Source: Parvularculaceae bacterium (GTDB lineage Bacteria > Pseudomonadota > Alphaproteobacteria > Caulobacterales > Parvularculaceae). From it: a stretch of 5,572 bases of DNA. The notes under the pieces are model-generated. The model was not told the DNA's origin, searched no databases, and was given only the letters and a program-made list of their open reading frames with translations. Of this stretch, positions 1-5,186 are shown in pieces; position 1 is the first letter of the stretch, and each line of letters starts with the position of its first letter. Location of the stretch: contig JACADX010000316.1 in NCBI GenBank assembly GCA_013389125.1, positions 1-5,572 of the forward strand, in the 5' to 3' direction. A program made the position numbers and the translations under genes.

Positions 1-764
1 ATCTCGGCGACGAGCGGGTGCCGGACGACGTCGGCCCGCGTGAAGCGCACAATCGAGACCTGGTCGAGCTTTGAAAGGCGCGCCATCGCGCTTTCAAGGC
101 CGGACATGCCGGGGAGGAGATCGGTCTGCGCCGGGTCGCCGGTGACGACCATCGACGAGTTCCATCCAAGCCGCGTCAGCAGCATCTTAAGTTGAACATA
201 GGTGCAGTTCTGCGCTTCGTCGATGACGATATAGGCGCTGTTGAGCGTGCGCCCCCTCATATAGGCGATCGGCGCGATCTCGATGACGCCTTCGGCCATC
301 AGCGCCTTGAGACGTTTTCCGGAAATGCGATCGCACAGCGCGTCATAGAGAGGGCGCAGATAGGGCGATAGCTTTTCCTCCATGTCGCCGGGAAGGAAGC
401 CGAGGCTTTCGCCCGCCTCGACGGCCGGACGCGACAGCACGATCCGCCGCACGCGCCCCGCCTCCAGCGCCTCAACGCCCTTGGCGACGGCGAGATAGGT
501 CTTTCCAGTGCCGGCGGCGCCCGCCGCGAAGACTAAAGGAGTTGCGTCGATCGCATCGATGAGCGCTTGCTGCGCATCGTTCTGCGCGCGAATGTTTTTT
601 CGATACTTCTGGTCGCGCTCGGGCTCGGAGCGTGCGGCAGGTCCAAGCGGCGACCATTGCGGTTCGTCGAACAGCCGCCGCACATTGTCGGCCTCATACG
701 CCTGCTCATAGGACGTCTCCGCGCGGTCTCGCCGTCGCCGCGCTTGAGCGGAGCGTTTCGCCAT
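1..764 (-). CDS. PhoH family ATPase, 3' end cut by the window edge
   Basis: The first 254 codons are present. Residues 82-89 are a Walker A loop (GAAGTGKT), and 178-186 are a Walker B strand (YIVIDEAQN) with acidic D182/E183. Between them lies the PhoH-typical stretch EAGESLGFLPGDMEEKLSPY (116-135), continuing into LRPLYDAL. The TGDPAQTD segment (208-215) and the closing VRFTRADVVRHPLVAE are also family signatures. PhoH proteins are cytoplasmic P-loop NTPases related to superfamily 1 helicases. E. coli PhoH belongs to the phosphate-starvation regulon, and relatives have been tied to RNA metabolism; the role here is unproven. The basic, Arg-rich N-terminus (residues 4-14) could contact nucleic acid. 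The ATG at 764 is preceded by a strong AAGGAGAG five bases away. This is the short (~260 aa) family form, so probably only about 10-20 residues are missing. No PIN domain precedes the ATPase, so it is not the long PhoH2 type. Confidence 0.95.
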   Translation of the reverse strand, partial: MAKRSAQARRRRDRAETSYEQAYEADNVRRLFDEPQWSPLGPAARSEPERDQKYRKNIRAQNDAQQALIDAIDATPLVFAAGAAGTGKTYLAVAKGVEALEAGRVRRIVLSRPAVEAGESLGFLPGDMEEKLSPYLRPLYDALCDRISGKRLKALMAEGVIEIAPIAYMRGRTLNSAYIVIDEAQNCTYVQLKMLLTRLGWNSSMVVTGDPAQTDLLPGMSGLESAMARLSKLDQVSIVRFTRADVVRHPLVAE

Positions 765-769
765 CAACT

Positions 770-797
770 CTCTCCTTGTGCGGCGAATACCCGCCGC
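770..797 (-). promoter_or_regulatory. phoH Shine-Dalgarno with adjoining hairpin
   Basis: On the minus strand GCGGCG (797-792), a six-base loop and CGCCGC (785-780) form a perfect 6-bp GC stem. Two bases later comes the ribosome binding site AAGGAGAG (777-770), then five bases and the ATG. The ribosome binding site is clear. Whether the stem modulates initiation is inference, and short GC stems are common in DNA of this composition. Confidence 0.5.
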
Positions 798-1034
798 CGA
801 TCCGCGCGCCGCGAGCGGACCGGCAGAACCGAAGTTTGGGTGAAGGATGGCGTAGCCGCAGGGACCGGCGAATATCGCGGTTCGTCTCGTACTTGCGCAT
901 CGCGTTGCGGCACTCTCGTTGACGCCGAAATCGACCAACGAATCAGAGGCTATGGGTATTCGGCTCCGCTTGGCGAGAGGGGCGGCGAAGATTTCGCAGA
1001 AGTGTCGCTGTCAAGGACCAGCGGCTGCCGCCGG

Positions 1035-1052
1035 TTCCGCCGGCCGGCGGAA
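1035..1052. repeat. 18-base perfect palindrome downstream of the GYF/Cas2-like gene
   Basis: TTCCGCCGGCCGGCGGAA reads the same on both strands. It starts 24 bases beyond the stop of the minus-strand gene ending at 1076. As RNA it would fold into a 7-bp stem with a four-base loop, a terminator-like position, but no T tract follows on either strand. It may be a transcript-end stabilising hairpin, a rho-dependent end or a protein-binding site; function is not shown. Confidence 0.5.
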
Positions 1053-1075
1053 GGAGCGCGCTTAAGGCCGCGCCG

Positions 1076-1705
1076 TCAGCGCTTCGCGTGTACGAAAGCC
1101 TGGCTGATCTTCGCGTGCGCCTCCGGCGCATAGTTTTGCCAGGAGGTCCGCCCGTTCGTCGCGTCAATGACGAAAAGCGATTCATGCGGCCTAAGGAACG
1201 GAGCAATCGCGTTCCTGACGACGATCGCCGTCAAGGCGCAATTGACGGTCCAGACGTTTTCCGCAAGACGGAACGAGGCCCCAAGGCTTGCAAGCGCGTT
1301 TTCAACCCGGCTCGCTGCGGCGTTGACGACGTCAAAAATGATCACGAAATTCGCCGGACCCATTTGATCCGTAGACGTCCCATGGCGGGGCGGCTGGCCG
1401 AGCGCCTTGGCGCGGCGCGGCGCGCGGGCGGAGTCGTCGGCCGCCCCTCCGCCAGCGGCGGGAATGCCCGGCGCGCAATCGGCCTTTCCGAACGCGCCGT
1501 TCGTCGTCGTTGCGGCGCTTTCCGCGCCGAACAACGAGGCGAAAGCTGTCTCGCGCTGCGCCTCGCGCCAATCCCTGCTGCCGGCGGGCGCGATCAGCGT
1601 CCACGCGGCGAACCTGCCTTCGTTTGCGAACTTCTTGAGGTCCTTCGACGAATAGGGACCGTAAATTCGTTCGTTTGACTTGATGCACCAGTTGTCAGCG
1701 AACAT
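1076..1705 (-). CDS. GYF_2-like domain fused to a Cas2/SinR-like domain, function unknown
   Basis: A 209-residue protein. Residues about 5-55 look like a GYF_2 (DUF4339) domain: WCIKSNERIYGPYSSKDLKKF shortened to its key points is a leading W6, the YGP at 15-17, and an LKKFANEGRF helix (23-32), then a WTLIAP strand and W46. GYF-type domains usually bind proline-rich peptides. Residues 60-117 are a low-complexity Ala/Gly/Pro linker. Residues 118-195 read like the small ferredoxin-fold family that includes Cas2 and SinR-like proteins: a first strand NFVIIFDVV with Asp125, a helix, the strand segment ENVWTVNC, a helix ending in APFLRPHE, then SLFVIDATNGRTSW. No membrane segment or signal peptide is visible. 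The ATG at 1705 has AAGG four to five bases upstream. It lies 26 bases after the PilZ gene, so co-transcription is likely. The GYF_2 call is fairly secure and the C-terminal call is from pattern memory. No Cas1 gene or CRISPR repeats are nearby, so an adaptation role is unlikely. Confidence 0.8.
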   Translation of the reverse strand: MFADNWCIKSNERIYGPYSSKDLKKFANEGRFAAWTLIAPAGSRDWREAQRETAFASLFGAESAATTTNGAFGKADCAPGIPAAGGGAADDSARAPRRAKALGQPPRHGTSTDQMGPANFVIIFDVVNAAASRVENALASLGASFRLAENVWTVNCALTAIVVRNAIAPFLRPHESLFVIDATNGRTSWQNYAPEAHAKISQAFVHAKR

Positions 1706-1731
1706 CGGACCTTGGCTCCGCTCGTCCGTCG

Positions 1732-2421
1732 TCAGACGGAAACGCCCTTCTTGCCGAATTGCGGTGCAAGTCCCGCGCCGCTCGGTTGCGTCTCAATCGG
1801 GGACTTCGTGTTTTCAATGACGTCTTCCATCTTCGCCGACGGGCCCGTGAAGACGACCCCGACGCCCTTTTCGTGGCGGCGGACGACTTTCGCGACGGTG
1901 CGCCCGACAGTGACCTGGGCGCCGAGAGGGGGCTTTGGGTCGACGGCGATCGAAGCGCCGGTCAAGGAAATATCGAGGATCTCGCAGGCGATCGTCTCGC
2001 CGCTTTCAAGGGTCAAGATTGTCGGCTCGTCGCTCCTGATGCGCGGATTGGCGCGGCGGTCGATGCGCATGTGCGGCGTGTTAAGCGCGTAGGTGAGGCT
2101 GTCGGCGGCCCGTTTGGTCTTGGCGCGCCGGCTGCGGTAGTCGACGGCGAAATGATGCTTGGCCGAGCGGATGACATGACCTTCGTAACGGCCCACATTG
2201 TCGATGTAGACGACAACTTTTTCGCCGGCTTGAGGTGGATTGACCGCTTTAAGGAGCGCGCCGCCCGCCGAGATGTTGACGACGAGGCAAGGCTCTTCTT
2301 CGCCGTTCGCCTTGAGGACGCGCGCCTTGAGCGCGATGCCGACCCGCTTATGGCGACGGCGTTCATCGTCATGCGCGCTCGGATCGGCCGAGGTCGACGG
2401 CGTGTCGGTCTTAGCGCCCAT
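1732..2421 (-). CDS. Tandem PilZ-domain protein (probable c-di-GMP receptor)
   Basis: A 229-residue soluble protein with two PilZ domains. Domain 1 spans about residues 20-105. It has the RxxxR motif (R22-R26 in RRRHKRVGI) and the NxSxxG motif (N49, S51, G54 in NISAGG). Domain 2 spans about 118-195. It has RxxxR (R123-R127 in DRRANPRI) and DxSxxG (D150, S152, G155 in DISLTGAS). These are the residues that hold cyclic-di-GMP in PilZ receptors, and both copies look intact. The N-terminal 20 residues and C-terminal 30 residues are polar and probably disordered. No output domain such as a glycosyltransferase or a GGDEF is attached, so it likely acts by binding a partner, perhaps in motility, exopolysaccharide or cell-cycle control. 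The ATG at 2421 has only a weak purine-rich site (AAGAAAAG) about eight bases upstream. It leads the likely two-gene unit with the GYF/Cas2-like gene and is divergent from the rhomboid gene. Confidence 0.92.
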   Translation of the reverse strand: MGAKTDTPSTSADPSAHDDERRRHKRVGIALKARVLKANGEEEPCLVVNISAGGALLKAVNPPQAGEKVVVYIDNVGRYEGHVIRSAKHHFAVDYRSRRAKTKRAADSLTYALNTPHMRIDRRANPRIRSDEPTILTLESGETIACEILDISLTGASIAVDPKPPLGAQVTVGRTVAKVVRRHEKGVGVVFTGPSAKMEDVIENTKSPIETQPSGAGLAPQFGKKGVSV

Positions 2422-2568
2422 GGCGTCGGCTTTTCTTGGTTAAGAAATGCTTGATCTCGCCGAATTCTAAGACGCCGAGGTGAACAAAGGTTTGCTTCAG
2501 GATGCCGCTTGTCCCTAGATGGGCGGCGCGGCTGCCATTTTCGCGCGGCAATGCCGCGAGGCTGGGGC
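2422..2568. promoter_or_regulatory. Divergent intergenic region, PilZ gene / rhomboid gene
   Basis: These 147 bases must carry the start signals for both directions. On the minus strand TAGAAT (2469-2464) matches five of six bases of a sigma-70 type -10 and lies 43 bases before the PilZ ATG, but no good -35 sits 16-18 bases upstream. On the plus strand no convincing -35/-10 pair is seen. A GAATTC site overlaps the -10-like hexamer, probably by chance. Confidence 0.35.
2558..2561 (+). promoter_or_regulatory. Ribosome binding site fixing the rhomboid start
   Basis: GAGG lies seven bases before the ATG at 2569. The in-frame upstream candidates, TTG at 2509 and ATG at 2551, have no such purine box, and the residues they would add are not rhomboid-like. 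This makes 2569 the preferred start. Confidence 0.55.
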
Positions 2569-3285
2569 ATGGCGGCGACGAAAAACGATGATCCCGACGC
2601 GATCGGCGAGACGCAGACGCGCCCGTCCGGCGTTTTCGGCGATGTGCCAAAGCCGGTGATCGTCGCGGCGGCGATCCTTGCCGCCTGCTATTTCGGTCTC
2701 GAGGCGGCTCCCGCCCGGCTCGCAGATGATATTGCCGAAGCTTTTGGATTCTCGCCGCTGCGGCTTGCAGCGGCCTTCGCCGGCGGCGGCGGCGGGTTGC
2801 CGGGCGCGCTCGTCACGCTTTTCAGCCACATGGCGATCCACGCGTCGATCGGCCATCTCTTTTTCAATCTGCTTTGGCTTGTCGTATTTGGCGCGCCGAT
2901 CGCAAGGCGGCTCGGCGGTTGGCGGTTCGCTCTCCTGCTGATTCTCAGCGCCGCCGCCGGGGCGCTGTTCTTCGGGATTTTCCACGTCCGCGACGCGACG
3001 CTTCTCGTCGGCGCATCCGGCGGCGTCACCGGCCTGCTCGGCGGGCTCGTGCGATTCGCTTTTCACCGGCCGCTGTCGCGGCCCGCGACCGAACGAGGCG
3101 TCCTGCCGCTCGTTGACCGCAGCGTCATCATTTGGTCTGCGGTCATCATTTCGATGAATGCCGCGGTCGCGCTGTTCGGACCGAGCATCGGCGCTGGCGA
3201 CGCGGATATCGCCTGGCAGGCGCATGTCGGCGGCTATCTCTTTGGTCTCGTCGCCTTTCCGCTGTTTGACGGGAAGCCCCGCTGA
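2569..3285 (+). CDS. Rhomboid family intramembrane serine protease
   Basis: A 238-residue polytopic inner-membrane protein. After a polar cytoplasmic N-terminus of about 25 residues, hydrophobic segments lie near residues 28-44, 80-90, 96-110, 119-138, 146-163, 187-204 and 217-233. The rhomboid signatures are present: HLFFN (H96, N100) in the segment IGHLFFNLLWLVVFG, the catalytic serine S150 in GASGG, and the catalytic histidine H219 in HVGGYLFG. With serine and histidine both in place it should be an active protease that cuts substrates within or next to a transmembrane helix; its substrate cannot be told from sequence. The Gly-rich run (five G, residues 72-76) sits in the loop before the HxxxN helix. 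It is divergent from the PilZ gene and is followed after 101 bases by the CBS gene. Start chosen at ATG 2569 because of its ribosome binding site. Confidence 0.93.
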   Translation: MAATKNDDPDAIGETQTRPSGVFGDVPKPVIVAAAILAACYFGLEAAPARLADDIAEAFGFSPLRLAAAFAGGGGGLPGALVTLFSHMAIHASIGHLFFNLLWLVVFGAPIARRLGGWRFALLLILSAAAGALFFGIFHVRDATLLVGASGGVTGLLGGLVRFAFHRPLSRPATERGVLPLVDRSVIIWSAVIISMNAAVALFGPSIGAGDADIAWQAHVGGYLFGLVAFPLFDGKPR

Positions 3286-3286
3286 T

Positions 3287-3317
3287 TTTGGCGCCGCACA
3301 ACAGCGGCGGCGCCGAA
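3287..3317 (+). terminator. Terminator-like hairpin after the rhomboid gene
   Basis: TTTGGCGCCGC (3287-3297) pairs with GCGGCGCCGAA (3307-3317) around a nine-base loop, giving an 11-bp stem with one T-G wobble. It begins one base after the rhomboid stop. The nearest T run (3335-3342 region) is about 20 bases further, so it is not a textbook intrinsic terminator. It could be partial termination or protection of the message end. The rhomboid and CBS genes may therefore be separate units. Confidence 0.45.
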
Positions 3318-3321
3318 CCGT

Positions 3322-3350
3322 ATGATTTTGCGTTGATTTTTTCGTGTAAT
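3322..3350 (+). promoter_or_regulatory. Weak candidate promoter for the CBS gene
   Basis: TGTAAT (3345-3350) matches five of six -10 bases. The hexamer 17 bases upstream, ATGATT (3322-3327), matches three of six -35 bases. The stretch is the most AT-rich in the gap between the hairpin and the CBS start. This is a plausible but low-confidence assignment. Confidence 0.25.
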
Positions 3351-3375
3351 CGCGCAGACTTCCGCTTCTTGAGGA

Positions 3376-3381
3376 AGGAGG
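3376..3381 (+). promoter_or_regulatory. Strong ribosome binding site fixing the GTG start of the CBS gene
   Basis: A perfect AGGAGG lies five bases before GTG 3387. The frame stays open upstream to an ATG codon at 3288-3290 region, but that would overlap the terminator-like hairpin, lacks a ribosome binding site and adds residues unlike any CBS protein. GTG 3387 is the better start. Confidence 0.8.
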
Positions 3382-3386
3382 TTCCG

Positions 3387-3815
3387 GTGAAAGTAGAACA
3401 CATCCTTCAAACGAAAGGCGCCGACGTCTTCGCGGTTTCCGGCGCGACTTCGGTCAAGGACGCTGTTGACCTGCTCGGTGAAAAGAATATCGGCGCCGTC
3501 GTCGTAAAGGCCGCGCGCGGCGCCGTTACCGGGATATTCTCCGAGCGCGACGTCGTCCGGCGCTTGAAGTCGGAAGGGGCGGGGGTTCTCGGCAGGCCCG
3601 TTTCCGATTGCATGACCCCCAACCCATTGACCTGCACCGTCGAAACGGACCTTGACGAGCTGATGTCGACAATGACGAACAAGCGCGTCCGCCACATTCC
3701 CGTCGTCGAAAGCGGCAAGCTGGTCGGAATCGTGTCGATCGGCGATGTCGTCAAGAGGAAGATCGATCAGGCCGAGCGGGAAGCGGCGATGTTGAAGGAA
3801 TATATCGCGTCCTGA
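3387..3815 (+). CDS. Small protein with a CBS domain pair
   Basis: A 142-residue cytoplasmic protein that is essentially one Bateman module. CBS 1 covers about residues 5-62 and ends in GIFSERDVVRRL (49-60). CBS 2 covers about 75-127 and contains RHIPVVESGKLVGIVSIGDV (102-121). Both copies keep the Ser-x-x-Asp ribose-contact pattern (S52/D55 and S117/D120), so adenine nucleotide or related ligand binding is plausible. The linker contains the common VSDCMT box (72-77). A charged C-terminal helix (126-140) resembles that of other stand-alone alphaproteobacterial CBS proteins of about 143 residues. With no enzyme or channel domain it probably regulates a partner in trans; the partner is not evident here. 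It begins at GTG and has its own strong ribosome binding site. It converges on the FAS1 gene. Confidence 0.92.
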   Translation: MKVEHILQTKGADVFAVSGATSVKDAVDLLGEKNIGAVVVKAARGAVTGIFSERDVVRRLKSEGAGVLGRPVSDCMTPNPLTCTVETDLDELMSTMTNKRVRHIPVVESGKLVGIVSIGDVVKRKIDQAEREAAMLKEYIAS

Positions 3816-3836
3816 CCGGCATCGCCCGTCGTGCGC

Positions 3837-3870
3837 AAAAAAGGCGGAGAGCGTGAGTGCGCCCTCCGCC
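3837..3870 (-). terminator. Rho-independent terminator of the FAS1 gene
   Basis: Read on the minus strand, GGCGGAG (3870-3864) pairs with CTCCGCC (3849-3843) and is followed directly by six T (3842-3837). It begins 24 bases after the FAS1 stop. The inner bases can add a short GCG/CGC pairing. On the plus strand the same stem follows the CBS stop by 27 bases, with TTTT only at 3879-3882, so it may also weakly end CBS transcription. Confidence 0.88.
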
Positions 3871-3893
3871 AATCGTCGTTTTGGTTCGCCGCC

Positions 3894-4406
3894 TTAGTTC
3901 GTCGGCGGCAGCAGGACTGTGTCGATGACGTGGATGACGCCGTTCGACGCCCAGTTGTCGGCTTTCGTAACCGTCGCCGGTCCGACTTTGACGCCATTTG
4001 TTCCGTCGACGGAGAGCTTGGCGCCGTTCAGCGTCGTCACCTCGAGCCTCTTGCCCACGAGATCTTTCGACTTCGTTTTGCCGTTGGCGACGTGATAGGT
4101 GAGGATCGCGGCGAGCTTGTCCTTGTTTTCCGGCTTCAACAGATCGTCGACCGTGCCGGCGGGCAGGGCCGCGAAGGCCGCGTCGGTCGGGGCGAACACA
4201 GTGATGGGCCCCGGCGCGCGCAGCGCGCTTTCGAGACCGGCGGCCTGAACCGCGGCGACGAGCGTCGTGAATTGGCCGGCGCTGACCGCCGTGTCGACGA
4301 TGTCGCCTTTGGTTATTGTCGTCTTCTTCGCATCGTGATCACGCGCAAGCGCGGGAGCCGCAGCGAGAGTGAAAGCCGCGGTCGCGGCGAGAAAATTCTT
4401 CAGCAT
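3894..4406 (-). CDS. Secreted single FAS1 (fasciclin) domain protein
   Basis: A 170-residue protein. Residues 1-21 form a Sec signal peptide: a Lys near the start, a hydrophobic Ala/Leu-rich core and an APALA site, with cleavage expected after A21. The mature part is one FAS1 domain. The H1 box is ITVFAPTDAAFAALP (68-82), the YH motif is LTYHVAN (102-108) and the H2-type box is SNGVIHVIDTVLLP (154-167). FAS1 domains mediate adhesion or protein-protein contact outside the cell or in the periplasm. Bacterial single-domain forms (related to MPT70 and Nex18/symbiosis-linked proteins) are common in alphaproteobacteria, but the precise role is usually unknown. The ATG at 4406 has GGAGAGG four bases upstream. 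It is transcribed alone, convergent with the CBS gene and divergent from the rRNA operon. It is the same length as usual for the family and looks complete. Confidence 0.95.
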   Translation of the reverse strand: MLKNFLAATAAFTLAAAPALARDHDAKKTTITKGDIVDTAVSAGQFTTLVAAVQAAGLESALRAPGPITVFAPTDAAFAALPAGTVDDLLKPENKDKLAAILTYHVANGKTKSKDLVGKRLEVTTLNGAKLSVDGTNGVKVGPATVTKADNWASNGVIHVIDTVLLPPTN

Positions 4407-4501
4407 GCTTCCTCTCCATTGTTGAGTTGACGCTGTGCTTACGGGAAGGAGCTAGCGGCGGATCGCGCCATCACAAAAAGTTCATCGCGGGCAATGGGCC
4501 G

Positions 4502-4529
4502 GTTATATTCTGTCAGCGGAGCATATCGC
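4502..4529 (-). promoter_or_regulatory. Weak candidate promoter for the FAS1 gene
   Basis: On the minus strand TATAAC (4507-4502) matches five of six -10 bases. GCGATA (4529-4524), 16 bases upstream, matches three of six -35 bases. It would give a leader of about 90 bases before the FAS1 ATG. An alternative-sigma promoter nearer the gene is equally possible. Confidence 0.22.
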
Positions 4530-4776
4530 GAGGGCGCTCGCGGCGGGGGAGGGGCGGCGGGTTCGCCGATGAAGGCGATGGAGATGCCCCGCCCGCGGGG
4601 AGAGCGGACCGAGTTCGCTATTGCGGGCGTTTCCTTTTCCTTAACCCAATCATGCGGCGAAAAATCGCTTGCCCCGCACAACCCTTTTGCGTAAGGTAGC
4701 GTCCCTCAGCGTTATTGAGAGCCTGCATAAGCGGGGCGCAAGTCCCGCTGCCGTTCGTTTTCGTGGATAGCTGATT

Positions 4777-4796
4777 GAAATTTCTGTGGAAATTTC
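4777..4796. repeat. Paired GAAATTTC palindromes upstream of the rRNA promoter
   Basis: GAAATTTC occurs twice (4777-4784 and 4789-4796) separated by TGTG. Each copy is itself a palindrome, so the unit is both a direct and an inverted repeat. It ends 37 bases before the TTGACA of the rRNA promoter. Position and AT content suit an UP element or a binding site for a nucleoid or regulatory protein; which one cannot be told from sequence. Confidence 0.55.
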
Positions 4797-4833
4797 GAGC
4801 GGTGCGAGAGCGAAAAAAAGTTCGAAAATGGCG

Positions 4834-4862
4834 TTGACAGGGGGAGCGCGGGCGACTAAATC
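4834..4862 (+). promoter_or_regulatory. Probable rRNA operon promoter
   Basis: A perfect -35 TTGACA (4834-4839) is followed after 16-17 bases by CTAAATC (4856-4862), a modest -10 region, then a GC-rich discriminator (CCGCGCC). Just upstream, 4811-4828 holds A-rich tracts that could act as an UP element. A consensus -35 with GC-rich spacer and discriminator fits growth-rate-controlled rRNA promoters. It lies about 320 bases before mature 16S. The exact -10 and start site are uncertain. Confidence 0.6.
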
Positions 4863-4984
4863 CGCGCCTCCACCGACGCGGCCGGGACGGCCGCCGCGGC
4901 CTTCGAAGGAAGGTCTTGGGGCGGTCTCGGGAGTGTCGGTTTTTTGTCGGCTGAATTTCGGGGCGACCCGGAGTCCGGTCGGCG

Positions 4985-4995
4985 GCTCTTTGACA
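4985..4995 (+). promoter_or_regulatory. boxA-like rRNA antitermination site
   Basis: GCTCTTTGACA differs at one base from the E. coli rrn boxA core GCTCTTTAACA, the NusB/NusE loading site that lets polymerase read through the untranslated operon. It sits in the leader about 190 bases before 16S, where boxA is expected. TTTGACA could also pass for a -35 hexamer, but no -10 follows at the right distance, so boxA is preferred. Confidence 0.7.
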
Positions 4996-5031
4996 AGTGA
5001 ATCCGAGGAAGAGAAACGTGGGCGGCGTGCG

Positions 5032-5062
5032 TCCTTGCGGAGCCTTTTGGCTCGCTCAAGGA
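5032..5062 (+). other. Leader stem-loop 1
   Basis: TCCTTG (5032-5037) pairs with CAAGGA (5057-5062). Inside, GAGCC (5040-5044) pairs with GGCTC (5049-5053) around TTTT. No T run follows, so it is structural or a processing element, not a terminator. Confidence 0.5.
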
Positions 5063-5073
5063 TCTGTCATCCG

Positions 5074-5136
5074 CTGACGTTTACTCCATAAACCAAGTAC
5101 TTCCGTTCATTCGGGAGTTTGGTTTTGTGACGTCAG
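5074..5136 (+). other. Leader stem-loop 2, long interrupted stem
   Basis: Three stacked helices fold from one 63-base segment. CTGACGT (5074-5080) pairs with ACGTCAG (5130-5136). AAACCAA (5090-5096) pairs with TTGGTTT (5119-5125). ACTTCC (5099-5104) pairs with GGGAGT (5113-5118, one wobble) around an eight-base loop. Twenty base pairs in this register are unlikely by chance, which points to a conserved rRNA leader structure, possibly a processing or assembly element. Confidence 0.6.
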
Positions 5137-5148
5137 TAAGAGATGAGC

Positions 5149-5168
5149 GTCGGGCTTTCCCGCCCGAC
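5149..5168 (+). other. Leader stem-loop 3
   Basis: GTCGGGC (5149-5155) pairs perfectly with GCCCGAC (5162-5168) around a six-base loop, ending 18 bases before mature 16S. No T tract follows. It may help present the 5' maturation site. Confidence 0.5.
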
Positions 5169-5186
5169 TTAAGGATACGACAAACT

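Larger units (their letters stand above)
765..1075. other. Gene-free stretch between phoH and the GYF/Cas2-like gene
   Basis: About 310 bases without a convincing gene. The open frames crossing it are Arg/Ser-rich, lack ribosome binding sites and match no family I recognise. It should hold the phoH promoter. A minus-strand TTGACA lies at 1014-1009, but the hexamer 17 bases on (TCTTCG) is a poor -10, so I do not call a promoter. The phoH hairpin (780-797) and a perfect palindrome (1035-1052) are listed separately. Confidence 0.6.
4407..4833. other. Non-coding stretch between the FAS1 gene and the rRNA promoter
   Basis: Over 400 bases with no gene I can support. Frames open on both strands between 4427 and 4699 begin only at TTG codons, have no good ribosome binding site and give Arg/Gly/Pro-rich low-complexity peptides. 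The left part must hold FAS1 control sequence. The right part grows AT-rich toward the rRNA promoter. A small stem AGCGGG (4730-4735) with CCCGCT (4744-4749), eight-base loop, is followed by a T-rich stretch and might insulate the operon from upstream transcription. Confidence 0.55.
4863..5186 (+). other. Transcribed 5' leader of the rRNA operon
   Basis: The sequence from just after the probable promoter to the start of mature 16S. In order it holds a GCGGCC/GGCCGC stem (4878-4894), a CCTTCGAAGG palindrome (4900-4909), a T6 run (4940-4945), the boxA-like site, and three stem-loops (5032-5062, 5074-5136, 5149-5168). It is non-coding; the frames open through it are GC-driven. One strand of the RNase III processing stem should lie here, with its partner beyond the window. 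Confidence 0.6.

Noticed and set aside
567..1133. Plus-strand open frame of 188 codons from inside phoH into the intergenic region
   Set aside because: Overlaps the start of phoH antisense, Arg/Ser-rich, no ribosome binding site or domain.
1088..1678. Plus-strand open frame of 196 codons opposite the GYF/Cas2-like gene
   Set aside because: Arg-rich antisense frame without a recognisable domain or ribosome binding site; the minus strand carries recognisable folds.
1076..1705. A CRISPR adaptation locus suggested by the Cas2-like domain
   Set aside because: No Cas1, effector gene or direct-repeat array is present in the window; the domain is only fold-level similar.
1759..2454. Long plus-strand open frame (231 codons) opposite the PilZ gene
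   Set aside because: It mirrors the minus-strand PilZ codons, is rich in Arg/Asp/Val as antisense GC-rich frames are, and has no domain; the opposite strand has two clear PilZ domains.
2515..3225. Minus-strand open frame of 236 codons opposite the rhomboid gene
   Set aside because: Highly charged antisense of a membrane protein gene; the plus strand has the rhomboid catalytic motifs.
3234..3872. Minus-strand open frame of 212 codons opposite the CBS gene
   Set aside because: It runs through the FAS1 terminator and is antisense to the clear CBS pair; no family resemblance.
4427..4699. Possible small gene (90 codons plus strand, 80 codons minus strand at 4439-4681) beside the FAS1 gene
   Set aside because: Both begin at TTG, lack a good ribosome binding site and encode low-complexity Arg/Gly/Pro sequence.
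4990..4995. TTGACA at 4990-4995 as a second rRNA promoter
   Set aside because: The bases 16-18 downstream (around GAAACG) do not form a -10, and the surrounding GCTCTTTGACA fits boxA better.
4786..5091. Open frame of 101 codons in the rRNA leader
   Set aside because: It spans the rRNA promoter, boxA-like site and leader stem-loops, which explain the sequence better than a protein.
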